Of a stretch of DNA of 64,000 nucleotides, positions 1 through 7,196 are shown in pieces. A program made the translations under genes and the position numbers. Each line of letters opens with the position of its first letter. Within the stretch, counting starts at the first letter, position 1. The notes under the pieces are model-generated. The model had not been told where the DNA came from. It worked only from the letters and a program-made list of their open reading frames with translations, and made no database searches. Source of the DNA: Paenibacillus borealis (GTDB lineage: Bacteria > Bacillota > Bacilli > Paenibacillales > Paenibacillaceae); the NCBI RefSeq assembly GCF_000758665.1, contig NZ_CP009285.1, forward strand, positions 3,658,001 through 3,722,000, written 5' to 3'.

Positions 1-1
1 T

Positions 2-40
2 GCTTTCATCAAAGAAATCGCCGATGAGATCTGGAAGTAA
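2..40 (+). CDS. C-terminal end of an upstream gene (partial)
   Basis: The frame starting at base 2 is open and reads AFIKEIADEIWK followed by TAA at 38-40. Only the last 12 residues of the protein lie in the window, so the product cannot be identified. A perfect inverted repeat follows 30 bp downstream, as expected after a gene end. It could also be chance because the stretch is so short. Confidence 0.4.
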   Translation, partial: AFIKEIADEIWK

Positions 41-70
41 GCACTAAACTTCTAGTATAATAGAATCGAC

Positions 71-106
71 TAATAACCGTACGGATAGCCATCCGTACGG
101 TTATTA
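71..106. terminator. Perfect 16-bp inverted repeat, terminator-like
   Basis: Bases 71-86 and 91-106 are exact reverse complements around a 4-nt loop (AGCC). The stem is A/T-rich at its base and there is no clear T-run after it. It lies between the upstream partial gene and the kinase gene at 137, so it may be a transcript end or an mRNA stabiliser. Confidence 0.4.
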
Positions 107-136
107 GCGTCTGATGGGACGGAGGGGAGACGAGTA

Positions 137-643
137 ATGAAATTACATATTATAGGCGGCGGGGGAAGCGGGAAATCCTACATATCCGCATTAATGAGCC
201 GGAAACTGAATATTCCGCATTACGAATTAGATGATATTTTCTGGGATAATGAAGCGGATGTATATGGAGTGAAAGCGCCGGAGGAAGAGCGGGACCGTAA
301 GCTGAAAGAATTCGTCAGCCGTGAATCATGGATCATCGAAGGTGTATACCGTGCGTGGGTAGGGCCAAGTTTACTGGCTGCGGACAAAATCATCGTGCTT
401 ATGCCGCCGTTATCTCTACAAGAAGAGCGAATATGGAAAAGACATCAAGAACGTATATCTGGAGTGGCTGTAAGTAACAAACGTGAGACGCTTGAAAGCG
501 TTCGGGAGCTGATAGAGTGGAACAGGGACTATAATCTTGTGAAGCTTCCCCGGTTTATTGAAAGCTGTGAGTATAAGGATAAGCTGATTACCGTAAACAA
601 TAACCTGGATATTCTGGAGCTGCTGGCAGCCCTAACGGAGTAA
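137..643 (+). CDS. Small P-loop NTPase, adenylate kinase-like (FlaR/topology-modulation type)
   Basis: The 168-residue protein opens with a beta strand and a Walker A loop, IIGGGGSGKS (residues 5-14). A D-D-I-F-W segment follows at about residue 32, and a charged segment plus an Arg-rich lid-like region lie at about residues 110-125. This is the pattern of small nucleoside/adenylate-kinase-like proteins often annotated as DNA topology modulation protein FlaR. The family's real substrate is not established, so only cytoplasmic ATP/GTP-dependent phosphotransfer is suggested. A GGAGGGGAG ribosome site precedes the ATG. The gene stands alone between two hairpins. Confidence 0.75.
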   Translation: MKLHIIGGGGSGKSYISALMSRKLNIPHYELDDIFWDNEADVYGVKAPEEERDRKLKEFVSRESWIIEGVYRAWVGPSLLAADKIIVLMPPLSLQEERIWKRHQERISGVAVSNKRETLESVRELIEWNRDYNLVKLPRFIESCEYKDKLITVNNNLDILELLAALTE

Positions 644-679
644 GAGAGCAGGGGGTTATATACGGAAAATTACGGCAAA

Positions 680-728
680 TACAAAACAGTCTTTGGAAAG
701 ATTCCAAAGACTGTTTTGTATGCCGATT
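680..728. terminator. Rho-independent terminator
   Basis: An 18-bp perfect stem (680-697 with 703-720) and a 5-nt loop are followed by a T-rich stretch (ATTTTATT). It ends the kinase transcript. The A-rich left flank also allows function on the other strand. Confidence 0.7.
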
Positions 729-845
729 TTATTCAAGACCTAATTCAATATGATAACAGAACCGAAAGAAACAGTCTATATTTTTTCCGGGATTTATAAT
801 ACAGTGGGGTAGCCGGCAATAAATGAAGAAGCGGAGTGTTGTTCC

Positions 846-1832
846 TTGGAAATTTATTGTCATCTCGATCCTGCTGCCTTACAGGCGTATTTGGGGAAGG
901 TCTTTGGCACCGGTTATTCTGTTGCAATGGTTACAAAGATGCATGGAGGCGCGCAAAAGGTGGTCTATAAGATAGACTGCACTAATGGATTTTCTTGCGT
1001 TCTGTATGTGTGGGATATAACCATGAATTATTTTCAGGAAGAAATTGCAAATCAATATACGAATGCACAGTCCTACGGCAGCGAACTATTTGAAATCAAC
1101 AACAGATATTTAACCGGACACTCTATCCGGACTCCAATCCTTTATGATTTAAATAAGGAAAGGAATCATTATAATTTTGATTATGCGCTTGTGGAGTATG
1201 TAGCAGGGCAAGATGCCGAAGCTTATTTCAATCACCCCGATGCCAGGGTTAAGGATACTATCTTTCAACGCCTGGGAGACATGATTACGGGCATGCATGC
1301 GGGTGAAAGCGGAATCTACGGAAAGCCAAATCAAGCGGAGTCTAATACGGAGCAATGTCATCTTTTACAATTCGAAAACGCTAAAATTCAGTTGTCTTAT
1401 GCCTCCGAATATATTGACGTTATCCGCGAGAATCAAGGTAAGCTGCTTGATATGCTGCACAACCTTGAGTCCCAAATAGAACCCAGAAGCCGTTATGGAT
1501 ATATCCATGGCGAGCTTGGTCCTAATCATGTGCTGGTTACGGATCATCTGGAACCCTGTTTGATTGATATCGAAGGAGCTGAATTCTACGATATTGAGCA
1601 TGAGCACAGTTTCATGGAATTTCGTTTTGGCGATTTCTACCGGTATCTGAAGAATGATCATCTCGATGTTAACAGGAAGCTGTTCTATCAATATCATCAT
1701 CATCTGTCGTTGATCTCGGCTGGTCTAAAGCTGGTCCAGAGAGGTTATCCGGATCAGCAGACTGCGAAGGGAATCTCTGATTATCATACCAGACGTGCTT
1801 TGCAGTTTATAGAAGATGTAACCGAGAATTAA
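846..1832 (+). CDS. Aminoglycoside phosphotransferase (APH)-fold kinase
   Basis: The 328-residue cytoplasmic protein has the APH/choline-kinase pattern. An N-terminal lobe contains GGAQKVVYKID (about residues 34-44). The catalytic segment YIHGELGPNHVLV (about residues 218-230) is a variant of the usual H-G-D-x-x-x-x-N loop, with Glu in place of the catalytic Asp. The metal-binding segment LIDIEGAEFYD follows. The substrate is unknown. The family phosphorylates aminoglycosides, macrolides, homoserine, fructosamines and other small molecules, and resistance should not be assumed. The start used is TTG at 846 with a weak GCGGAG site upstream. No ATG lies in a better position. Confidence 0.7.
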   Translation: MEIYCHLDPAALQAYLGKVFGTGYSVAMVTKMHGGAQKVVYKIDCTNGFSCVLYVWDITMNYFQEEIANQYTNAQSYGSELFEINNRYLTGHSIRTPILYDLNKERNHYNFDYALVEYVAGQDAEAYFNHPDARVKDTIFQRLGDMITGMHAGESGIYGKPNQAESNTEQCHLLQFENAKIQLSYASEYIDVIRENQGKLLDMLHNLESQIEPRSRYGYIHGELGPNHVLVTDHLEPCLIDIEGAEFYDIEHEHSFMEFRFGDFYRYLKNDHLDVNRKLFYQYHHHLSLISAGLKLVQRGYPDQQTAKGISDYHTRRALQFIEDVTEN

Positions 1833-1854
1833 ATAATACTGCGGGACTTCAGAA

Positions 1855-1894
1855 AGAAAGTCTCTCTCCACGATGTGGATGGGGGGCTTTCTGT
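1855..1894 (+). terminator. Hairpin downstream of the APH-fold gene
   Basis: AGAAAGTCTCTC pairs with GGGGGGCTTTCT using several G-T pairs, and the stem extends through TCCA/TGGA. No clean T-run follows. It is probably the transcript end of the kinase gene. Confidence 0.35.
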
Positions 1895-1989
1895 GAGGAG
1901 TTTGTGACCGCGGCGGATTCGTCGTGTTTGGCAGCGCGCTTATGAGTAAATGAAGAAATGAAGCAGGACAGAACGGAGCCCATGGAAAA

Positions 1990-2177
1990 TAACTGTATTC
2001 TATACAATTAAAAGACGGCGAAAACCCCAATGTGCAGGAATAGCTGTATTCTGTACAATTAAAATAGAGAAAAGTGTTCTTCCCCGGCAAAGTAGTATTA
2101 TATAAGTGTACAGAGTGCAGTTAAATCTCCATCTGAGGCATATGGGCAAGCTTTAGTTGTACAAAATACAGTTAAAG
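1990..2177. repeat. Array of four 24-bp imperfect-palindromic repeats, ++-- orientation
   Basis: Units begin at about 1990, 2041, 2102 and 2152. The first two read roughly TAACTGTATT..GTACAATTAAA and the last two read as its reverse complement. Start-to-start spacing is 51, 61 and 50 bp. The same four-unit, ++-- layout with almost the same spacing recurs at 42362-42550. The intervening sequences are unrelated between loci. The rest of the 1833-2297 gap shows no gene. Confidence 0.6.
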
Positions 2178-2225
2178 CTTGATTATGTTTTTTGCCATAA
2201 TATCTGGCCTAAGCCAGTACAACAT

Positions 2226-2271
2226 AACAGCGGCAGCTCAGGACTTCTTCCCGTCCATGGCTGCCGCTGTT
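2226..2271 (-). terminator. Hairpin at the end of the HhH/phosphoesterase transcript
   Basis: AACAGCGGCAGC (2226-2237) and GCTGCCGCTGTT (2260-2271) are a perfect 12-bp inverted repeat with a 22-nt loop. It lies 26 bp beyond the stop codon of the minus-strand gene at 2298. The T-run is weak. Confidence 0.55.
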
Positions 2272-2297
2272 TAATTATTGCGTCACACTAGACCCGT

Positions 2298-2513
2298 TTA
2301 CTTGGCAAAATCCAGCCCTTTGTCTGCAAGCGCCTGGCGGAGAATCCGTACTCCCTTGGGACCCATGCCATGCAGCTTCAGCAGCTCCTCTTCTGTTATA
2401 TCGGTTAACTGCTCCAGGCGTACAATACCGGCTCCGGCCAGCGCCCGGTGCGCGGGCTTGGAGATTGTCTCAGGCAGGCTGCTGCCTTGCGGGGATTCAT
2501 GAGTATCTGTCAC
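2298..2513 (-). CDS. Small helix-hairpin-helix protein (RNAP alpha-CTD-like fold)
   Basis: The 71-residue protein contains PAHRALAGAGIVRLEQLTDITEEELLKLHGMGPKGVRILRQAL. This is the tandem helix-hairpin-helix pattern seen in small DNA-binding proteins and in the RNA polymerase alpha C-terminal domain (L-x-x-L-x-G-M-G-P-K-G). It is probably a non-specific DNA-binding protein. The start is taken as GTG at 2513, which lies 8 nt after GGAG; a TTG at 2531 would add 6 residues. It lies 29 bp downstream of the phosphoesterase gene on the same strand and is probably cotranscribed with it. Confidence 0.7.
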   Translation of the reverse strand: MTDTHESPQGSSLPETISKPAHRALAGAGIVRLEQLTDITEEELLKLHGMGPKGVRILRQALADKGLDFAK

Positions 2514-2542
2514 TGAGCATGCTCCTCTCAAAATAGTGCCTG

Positions 2543-3955
2543 TTACTGTGTGGTCAGAACCATCTCCAGCGATACATTACTTTGCCCGGAATGTTCGGCC
2601 ATGCTGCGGATATAGCCGGACATGAATCCGCCCTCCATACTCTCCCACAGCTTGTATCCCGGCATGGCTTTGATCTCATCCAGTGAGTCAGCGGCAGTAC
2701 CCGCGAAATACTTAATGTTCAGCTTGGACATGACCTCAGCCATTGACTGCTTCTGAGCTTCTGTAAAGGTGCTATCCTTCAGTCTGGTCATTGCCTTCTC
2801 ATATGATTCAGTTGCAAAGGTCTCTTCAGCATACGTTTTGAAGTTCAGCAGATGAGGATCCGTAATATCATTTGCCTGGGCCCAGCCCTCCACATCTACA
2901 GTAGACGTGATGTAGGTAAAAGCACGGGAGACCGGATCAAACGTCATCGCACCGTACTGATGGGGATTAACGGCCATTGCACTTGTAGCAATATCGTATA
3001 CAGGCATGGCCGGATCAATAGAATCCTCAGCGGGGTCCCGGCGGATATCCTGCATATGGATATGCCCGGATAAGACCAGATTGAGACCATCGTTGCGGAG
3101 CGTCTTCATGGTCTCCTGGCTGTTGTTAAGCTTGAAGCCGGATACCGCCATGGAGGTGTGGCTTAGCAGATTATGATGCATCACTGTAATAACCGAGACA
3201 TGCTCCTCTGCGGCCCTCTTCATATTGTCATCAATCCAGGACAAGGTAGAAGGTAAGATACGCCCGTCCGTCTGCGGGAAGTTATATTCTTCATTATGCG
3301 CATATTGGGCACTGTCAATCATCAGAAGCCAGAGGCCCGGAGCGGCCTTTACGACATAACTTAGGCTGTCAGTATCCCGGGATAGCGCCTCATCGTAACC
3401 GAAATCCTCATAGGTCGCGAGAAAATCCTCAACATTAATATGATCTGTGACCACCTGCTTGTCACCGTCAAAGGATCTGGCCCAGGGGTTATTGATATCG
3501 TGGTTGCCGGGAATAACATAAACGCTGGTCCCCAATGCCTCAATCCGGTGCAGCTTCGCGGCCAATTCCTTATGGCTGCTTGCTTCACCATTGTTGGTCA
3601 AATCGCCGCTCAGGATGAGGAATCCAGGTTTCTTCTGTTCCACATCATAGACAAGGGCTTCGGTTAATTCGTCGCTGTAGGGAAGCATCTTACCGTCTCC
3701 GCCCGTGACATAGGTCTGGAAGGCTTGGCCGCCATCCTCAAGCGCTTTATCCAGGTAATGTGTATCTGTAGCCACCCAGAAGGACACAGGCTCTGTAGAA
3801 TCTATAGGTGAATCACTTTCAGTAACAACGGCTGCTGCATTCAGTGATGGCGAAGCTGTGTCCTTGCAGCCTCCAAGAACCAGGGCAGAAGAAAGCAGTA
3901 TAAATAATGTGAATTTTATTGTTAATTTAGTGCCATTTATATGAGGGGAGCTCAT
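2543..3955 (-). CDS. Secreted lipoprotein metallophosphoesterase (calcineurin-like)
   Basis: The 470-residue protein begins with a lipoprotein signal peptide ending LVLGGC (lipidated Cys30). It then shows all the metal-binding blocks of calcineurin-like phosphoesterases in order: ATDTHY, LSGDLTNNG, PGNHD, VMHHN and LSGHIHM. It should be anchored outside the cytoplasmic membrane and cleave phosphate mono- or diesters; the substrate is unknown. The start at 3955 is chosen because GAAAGAAGG lies 7 nt upstream. A start at 3976 would put extra charged residues before the signal peptide. The gene precedes the small HhH gene on the same strand. Confidence 0.85.
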   Translation of the reverse strand: MSSPHINGTKLTIKFTLFILLSSALVLGGCKDTASPSLNAAAVVTESDSPIDSTEPVSFWVATDTHYLDKALEDGGQAFQTYVTGGDGKMLPYSDELTEALVYDVEQKKPGFLILSGDLTNNGEASSHKELAAKLHRIEALGTSVYVIPGNHDINNPWARSFDGDKQVVTDHINVEDFLATYEDFGYDEALSRDTDSLSYVVKAAPGLWLLMIDSAQYAHNEEYNFPQTDGRILPSTLSWIDDNMKRAAEEHVSVITVMHHNLLSHTSMAVSGFKLNNSQETMKTLRNDGLNLVLSGHIHMQDIRRDPAEDSIDPAMPVYDIATSAMAVNPHQYGAMTFDPVSRAFTYITSTVDVEGWAQANDITDPHLLNFKTYAEETFATESYEKAMTRLKDSTFTEAQKQSMAEVMSKLNIKYFAGTAADSLDEIKAMPGYKLWESMEGGFMSGYIRSMAEHSGQSNVSLEMVLTTQ

Positions 3956-4197
3956 GAATTGACCTTCTTTCTGCACTTTTGCTGAATCATTGTAGCGTAT
4001 TTCTTGTCAGATTGTATATACGAAAAGTTAGTGCCATGTTTCTAAACGGGGAGATCAGCTTATAGAAAATAGTGGAAGGCGTATAAATACTACGAATACT
4101 GCGACACTAAGAGCTGATATATACGCGTAAGATAGCGGGCAGGAAAAAGTTGTGAGTAAGTGTTGTATTCCAGTAGGAAAAGTGTTAAGATTTAAAA

Positions 4198-4210
4198 AAG
4201 TAAGTTACTT
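4198..4210. promoter_or_regulatory. Candidate operator AAGTAAGTTACTT
   Basis: A perfect 6+1+6 palindrome lies 24 bp upstream of the nitroreductase start and just before its ribosome site. Redox genes of this kind are often controlled by MarR/HxlR-type repressors that bind A/T-rich dyads. No regulator gene is adjacent. Confidence 0.3.
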
Positions 4211-4233
4211 AATTTAATGGAGGTAGTTATTTT

Positions 4234-4833
4234 ATGTCTAAAAACTTTTTCGAAGCGGTAAAAGGCAGACGTTCCGTATATGCGATCAGCAAAGAATCTC
4301 CAATCTCCGACGAACAAATCCAGAAGATCGTAGAAGAGGCGGTATTACATAGCCCGACTTCCTTCAACTCGCAAAGCTCAAGAGCTGTAGTTCTGCTGGG
4401 TGAACAACATGATAAGCTGTGGGACATTACCGCAGAAACCCTTCGCAAGATCGTTCCGACTGAACAATTCGAAGGCACTGCCCAGAAATTAGCTTCCTTC
4501 AAAGCCGGTTACGGCTCCGTGCTCTTCTTCGAAGATCAGGCGGTGGTGAAGCATCTTCAGGAAAACTTCGCGCTGTATGCAGAGAATTTCCCGATCTGGG
4601 CCAACCAGTCCTCCGGGATTCTGCAGTTCGTAGTGTGGACAGCTTTCGCAGAACAGGGTCTGGGCGCTTCGCTTCAGCACTACAATCCGTTGATTGACGA
4701 TGAAGTGAAAGAAACATTCGGCATTCCGGCAGAGTGGAAGCTGATTGCACAGCTGCCATTCGGCACAACTGTAACCCCTCCAGGAGAGAAGGAATTCCAG
4801 CCGATCGAAGACCGTGTGAAAGTCATTAAATAA
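4234..4833 (+). CDS. Nitroreductase-family oxidoreductase (Frm2-like)
   Basis: The 199-residue protein starts with KGRRSVYAISKESPISDEQIQKIVEEAVLHSPTSFNSQSSR. This is the FMN-binding N-terminus of the nitroreductase superfamily (R-R-S and S-P-T-S-F-N-S). It continues with a dimer-interface region and GLGASLQHYNP, typical of the Frm2/Hbn1-like subgroup. It is expected to be a cytoplasmic FMN- and NAD(P)H-dependent reductase of nitro or quinone compounds. A TGGAGGTAG ribosome site lies at a normal distance. The gene is transcribed alone, ending at the hairpin at 4859. Confidence 0.85.
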   Translation: MSKNFFEAVKGRRSVYAISKESPISDEQIQKIVEEAVLHSPTSFNSQSSRAVVLLGEQHDKLWDITAETLRKIVPTEQFEGTAQKLASFKAGYGSVLFFEDQAVVKHLQENFALYAENFPIWANQSSGILQFVVWTAFAEQGLGASLQHYNPLIDDEVKETFGIPAEWKLIAQLPFGTTVTPPGEKEFQPIEDRVKVIK

Positions 4834-4858
4834 GAAAACATTACAATAAGTGGTTTAG

Positions 4859-4910
4859 AACCTCCCTGATCCGGCTAAGTATGATTATAGTCAGATCAAG
4901 GAGGTTTTTG
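4859..4910 (+). terminator. Terminator hairpin that contains the next gene's ribosome site
   Basis: AACCTCCCTGATC (4859-4871) pairs with GATCAAGGAGGTT (4894-4906) with one mismatch, and TTTTTG follows. The right arm contains AAGGAGG, the Shine-Dalgarno sequence of the ATG at 4913. The hairpin can therefore both end the nitroreductase transcript and hide the ribosome site of the next gene. Confidence 0.55.
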
Positions 4911-4912
4911 TT

Positions 4913-5107
4913 ATGCCATGGAATAAAGAAGACTATCCGGATTCACTGAAGAACTTCACTGCGCCTGTGCGCAACAAGGCTGTGGAAATTGCCAACGCGC
5001 TGCTTGAGGATGGCTATGAGGAGGGGCGGGCGATTGCCATTGCAACCGCACAGGCCAAAGAGTGGGGCGAGAATCACGACAAACAGATTCGTAAAAAGAA
5101 CCATTGA
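4913..5107 (+). CDS. Small YdaT-like (DUF2188-type) protein
   Basis: This 64-residue hydrophilic protein begins MPWNKEDYPDSLKNF and contains VRNKAVEIANALL and EEGRAIAIATAQAKEW. The pattern matches the small proteins typified by Bacillus subtilis YdaT, a general-stress gene of unknown function; the family name is recalled, not checked. There is no signal peptide or membrane segment. The ribosome site AAGGAGG, 8 nt before the ATG, lies within the right arm of the preceding hairpin, so read-through from the nitroreductase gene might give untranslated RNA. Confidence 0.65.
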   Translation: MPWNKEDYPDSLKNFTAPVRNKAVEIANALLEDGYEEGRAIAIATAQAKEWGENHDKQIRKKNH

Positions 5108-5140
5108 CAGCTGCGCCCGGGCCAAGGGCCGGGCATAAAT

Positions 5141-5177
5141 AAAGAGGACAGGCGGGAATCCGCCTGTCCTCTTTGTA
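5141..5177. terminator. Bidirectional terminator
   Basis: A 15-bp perfect stem (5141-5155 with 5160-5174) has a 4-nt loop, with A-rich left and T-rich right flanks. It separates the convergent YdaT-like gene and the PPIase gene. A second GC-rich hairpin (GCCCGG..CCGGGC) lies just before it. Confidence 0.8.
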
Positions 5178-5190
5178 TAGATTATATATA

Positions 5191-6432
5191 TTACTTGGCT
5201 GGAGCTTCTGTTGCAGCTGCAGCAGGATCTGCACTGGCATCTGGTGCAGCAGATTCTGCAGGAGTAGCGGATGCATCAGGAGTATCGGTCAAAGTATTGG
5301 TGATGGTGGCGTTCTTGGTCAAATCAGCCAGCCACGTAGAAGACATTTCCGATACTTTCTGCGCTTTCAGAGTCTTGGTGATTTCCTCTTTCTTCTCAGC
5401 AAGTGTATATTCATGTGCTTCTTTACGGTCAGTAACTTTGATAATGTGGTAGCCGTAATCGGTCTTCACAGCACCACTGGTTTCGCCAACCTTGAGTTTG
5501 AAGGCAGCATCAGAGAATTCAGCAACCATATCGGCACGCTTGAAGAAGTCAAGATCGCCGCCGTTGTCCTTGGAGCCGGTATCTGCGGATTTTTCTTTGG
5601 CCAGTGTGGCGAAGTCTGCTCCGTCCTTCAGCTGTTGAACAATGGCGTCAGCTTCTTCTTTGGTTTCAACAAGGATGTGGGAAGCACGGACTTCTTCTTC
5701 CTGATTGAAGGTAGCTTTATTCTCGTCGTAATATTTGGAGATATCCTCATCCGTAACGGTAACCTTAGGTTCAACCAGCTTGCGGATCTCAACCTGCAGC
5801 GGCATTTGCTTCTTCAGGTCATCAAGAGTCATAGAGCTCTGCTGCAAAGCGGAATTCAGGGCTTCCTCACCGCCGAATTGGGTTGTCAGGTCTGCAATCT
5901 CCTGATTGATGTCTTCATCGGTAACGGTAATGTTGGCTTTCTTCGCTTCCTGATCTACGAGCGTAGTAGTAATCAGGTTCTGCAGTGTGGATTCGCCGCC
6001 TGCTTCAACCAGTTTATCGTATAGCTGTGCTTTCGTGATATCCGTTCCGTTAACGGTAGCAACAGCGATCTTGCTGTCGTCTTTCTTGAAAGGCTGCACA
6101 ATCAGAACTACGATTAATGCCGCCGCCAATATGATGGAAGCGATCATCCAGCCTTTGCCGCCCGCAGGTGCTGCCGGCTTGGAAGGAGGAGTGCCGTCGC
6201 CTACCTTATTCATCACGGGAACGCTTTCTTCAATGTTCGGAGACTGCACGCTGCTGGAGCGTTCTGTTGCAGCTTGTACAGGTTCTGCCGGAATAATTAC
6301 TTCTTCTTGAGGTTCAGATACAGCCTCAGCAGGTGCAATTCCATCTTCCGGGGTAATCACAGAAGCGTCGTTCTCATCCGGCGTTCCGCCGTTTTCGAGC
6401 TGTTCATTTTCGTTGAAATCTTTTTTGTCCAT
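5191..6432 (-). CDS. Membrane-anchored parvulin-type peptidyl-prolyl isomerase (PrsA/SurA-like)
   Basis: The 413-residue protein has a ~90-residue acidic cytoplasmic N-terminus and one membrane segment (about residues 94-112). A SurA/PrsA N-terminal-like helical domain (about 120-235) and a parvulin PPIase domain (about 245-338) follow, the latter with ASHILV, GGDLDFF and GYHIIKV. A low-complexity Ala/Pro/Asp tail ends it. It should assist folding of exported proteins outside the membrane. Unlike classical PrsA it is not a lipoprotein: there is no lipobox and the anchor is internal. The AAGGGAG site is 12-13 nt from the ATG, rather long. It is a single gene. Confidence 0.85.
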   Translation of the reverse strand: MDKKDFNENEQLENGGTPDENDASVITPEDGIAPAEAVSEPQEEVIIPAEPVQAATERSSSVQSPNIEESVPVMNKVGDGTPPSKPAAPAGGKGWMIASIILAAALIVVLIVQPFKKDDSKIAVATVNGTDITKAQLYDKLVEAGGESTLQNLITTTLVDQEAKKANITVTDEDINQEIADLTTQFGGEEALNSALQQSSMTLDDLKKQMPLQVEIRKLVEPKVTVTDEDISKYYDENKATFNQEEEVRASHILVETKEEADAIVQQLKDGADFATLAKEKSADTGSKDNGGDLDFFKRADMVAEFSDAAFKLKVGETSGAVKTDYGYHIIKVTDRKEAHEYTLAEKKEEITKTLKAQKVSEMSSTWLADLTKNATITNTLTDTPDASATPAESAAPDASADPAAAATEAPAK

Positions 6433-6661
6433 TATAATTAATGACTCCCTTCAATATAGGTGGTGCCTGTCTTTCTACAACTTTACCAGAAAACAGAATT
6501 CCAAACCTTAAGAAAGTATAAAAAAGCATAATAACTTTTTAATATTCCATTAAGAAACAGGAAAAAGCCGGAGCAGCAAAGGGTTGCCCCATGCTCACTC
6601 CGGCCCGGTTAGAGAGCTGTATTCTAAGGATGCTGCAGGCAGCGGCGGATAGGTATCCGCC

Positions 6662-6997
6662 TCAGGAGCTAAGTCCTCTCAGCAGATGGCGGATGCTTTC
6701 CTGTTTGCGTCTGGGAACGCGTACAGATTTCGCATACAAGCCCATTTCACCGAAATAGATACAGTCATCTTCAATGGAGCTGATCTTGTTCAGGTTAACG
6801 TAGCAGCCCCCGTACACATGATAATAGCTGTTGCTCGACAATAAGCGGTTCAGTTGCTCGGCAGTCATTCTCTTTTTAATGTTGTAGTTTCTGCCGTGAA
6901 AAATGACAAGGTCATGGTCCCCGACCTTAAAGAACAGAATGTCTGTCTCCACCTCGAAGTCCTCATATACATTTCTGGCTTCCAGCAGGCTGCTCAT
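6662..6997 (-). CDS. Stand-alone LytTR DNA-binding protein
   Basis: The 111-residue protein ends with a LytTR-type domain: HVYGGCYVNLNKISSIEDDCIYF followed by SVRVPRRKQESIRHLL. No receiver domain precedes it, only about 45 residues that may form a small ligand or dimerisation part. It is probably a transcription factor. The start at 6997 follows AAAGGGGGAAC; an upstream ATG at 7045 lacks a site. A TAACAT..ATGTTA dyad and a TATAAT box upstream suggest self-regulation. Confidence 0.75.
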   Translation of the reverse strand: MSSLLEARNVYEDFEVETDILFFKVGDHDLVIFHGRNYNIKKRMTAEQLNRLLSSNSYYHVYGGCYVNLNKISSIEDDCIYFGEMGLYAKSVRVPRRKQESIRHLLRGLSS

Positions 6998-7021
6998 TCG
7001 TGTTCCCCCTTTATACATAAT

Positions 7022-7072
7022 TAACATTGATGTTAGCGCTTTCATTATAGCATACTCTTTTTGCTTTGAGAA
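7022..7072 (-). promoter_or_regulatory. Promoter and dyad upstream of the LytTR gene
   Basis: On the minus strand, TTCTCA (7072-7067), a 17-bp spacer and TATAAT (7049-7044) form a sigma-A type promoter. A TAACAT-TG-ATGTTA dyad (7022-7035) lies where the transcript would start, a plausible self-binding site for the LytTR protein. Confidence 0.45.
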
Positions 7073-7114
7073 GTCTTATTTTTGAAATGTTTTTTGTCAT
7101 TTTTTCCGTTGCAT

Positions 7115-7143
7115 TTGTCATACCTCACGAAAAACTGTAAATT
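7115..7143 (+). promoter_or_regulatory. Predicted sigma-A promoter of pgl
   Basis: TTGTCA and TAAATT are separated by 17 bp and lie 54 bp before the start codon of the lactonase gene. This is a sequence match only. Confidence 0.4.
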
Positions 7144-7196
7144 ATATAGATGGCTGATATGCATCCATAACAACAACTTGGAGGAGGAGTACCCAG

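Noticed and set aside
1990..2177. CRISPR array
   Set aside because: Units are degenerate, only four in number, and change direction midway. No cas gene is present. It is better described as a dispersed ++-- repeat array.
5173..6024. 283-residue open frame on the plus strand opposite the PPIase gene
   Set aside because: It is fully antisense to a well-supported parvulin gene, has a Cys/Phe-rich odd composition and no ribosome site.
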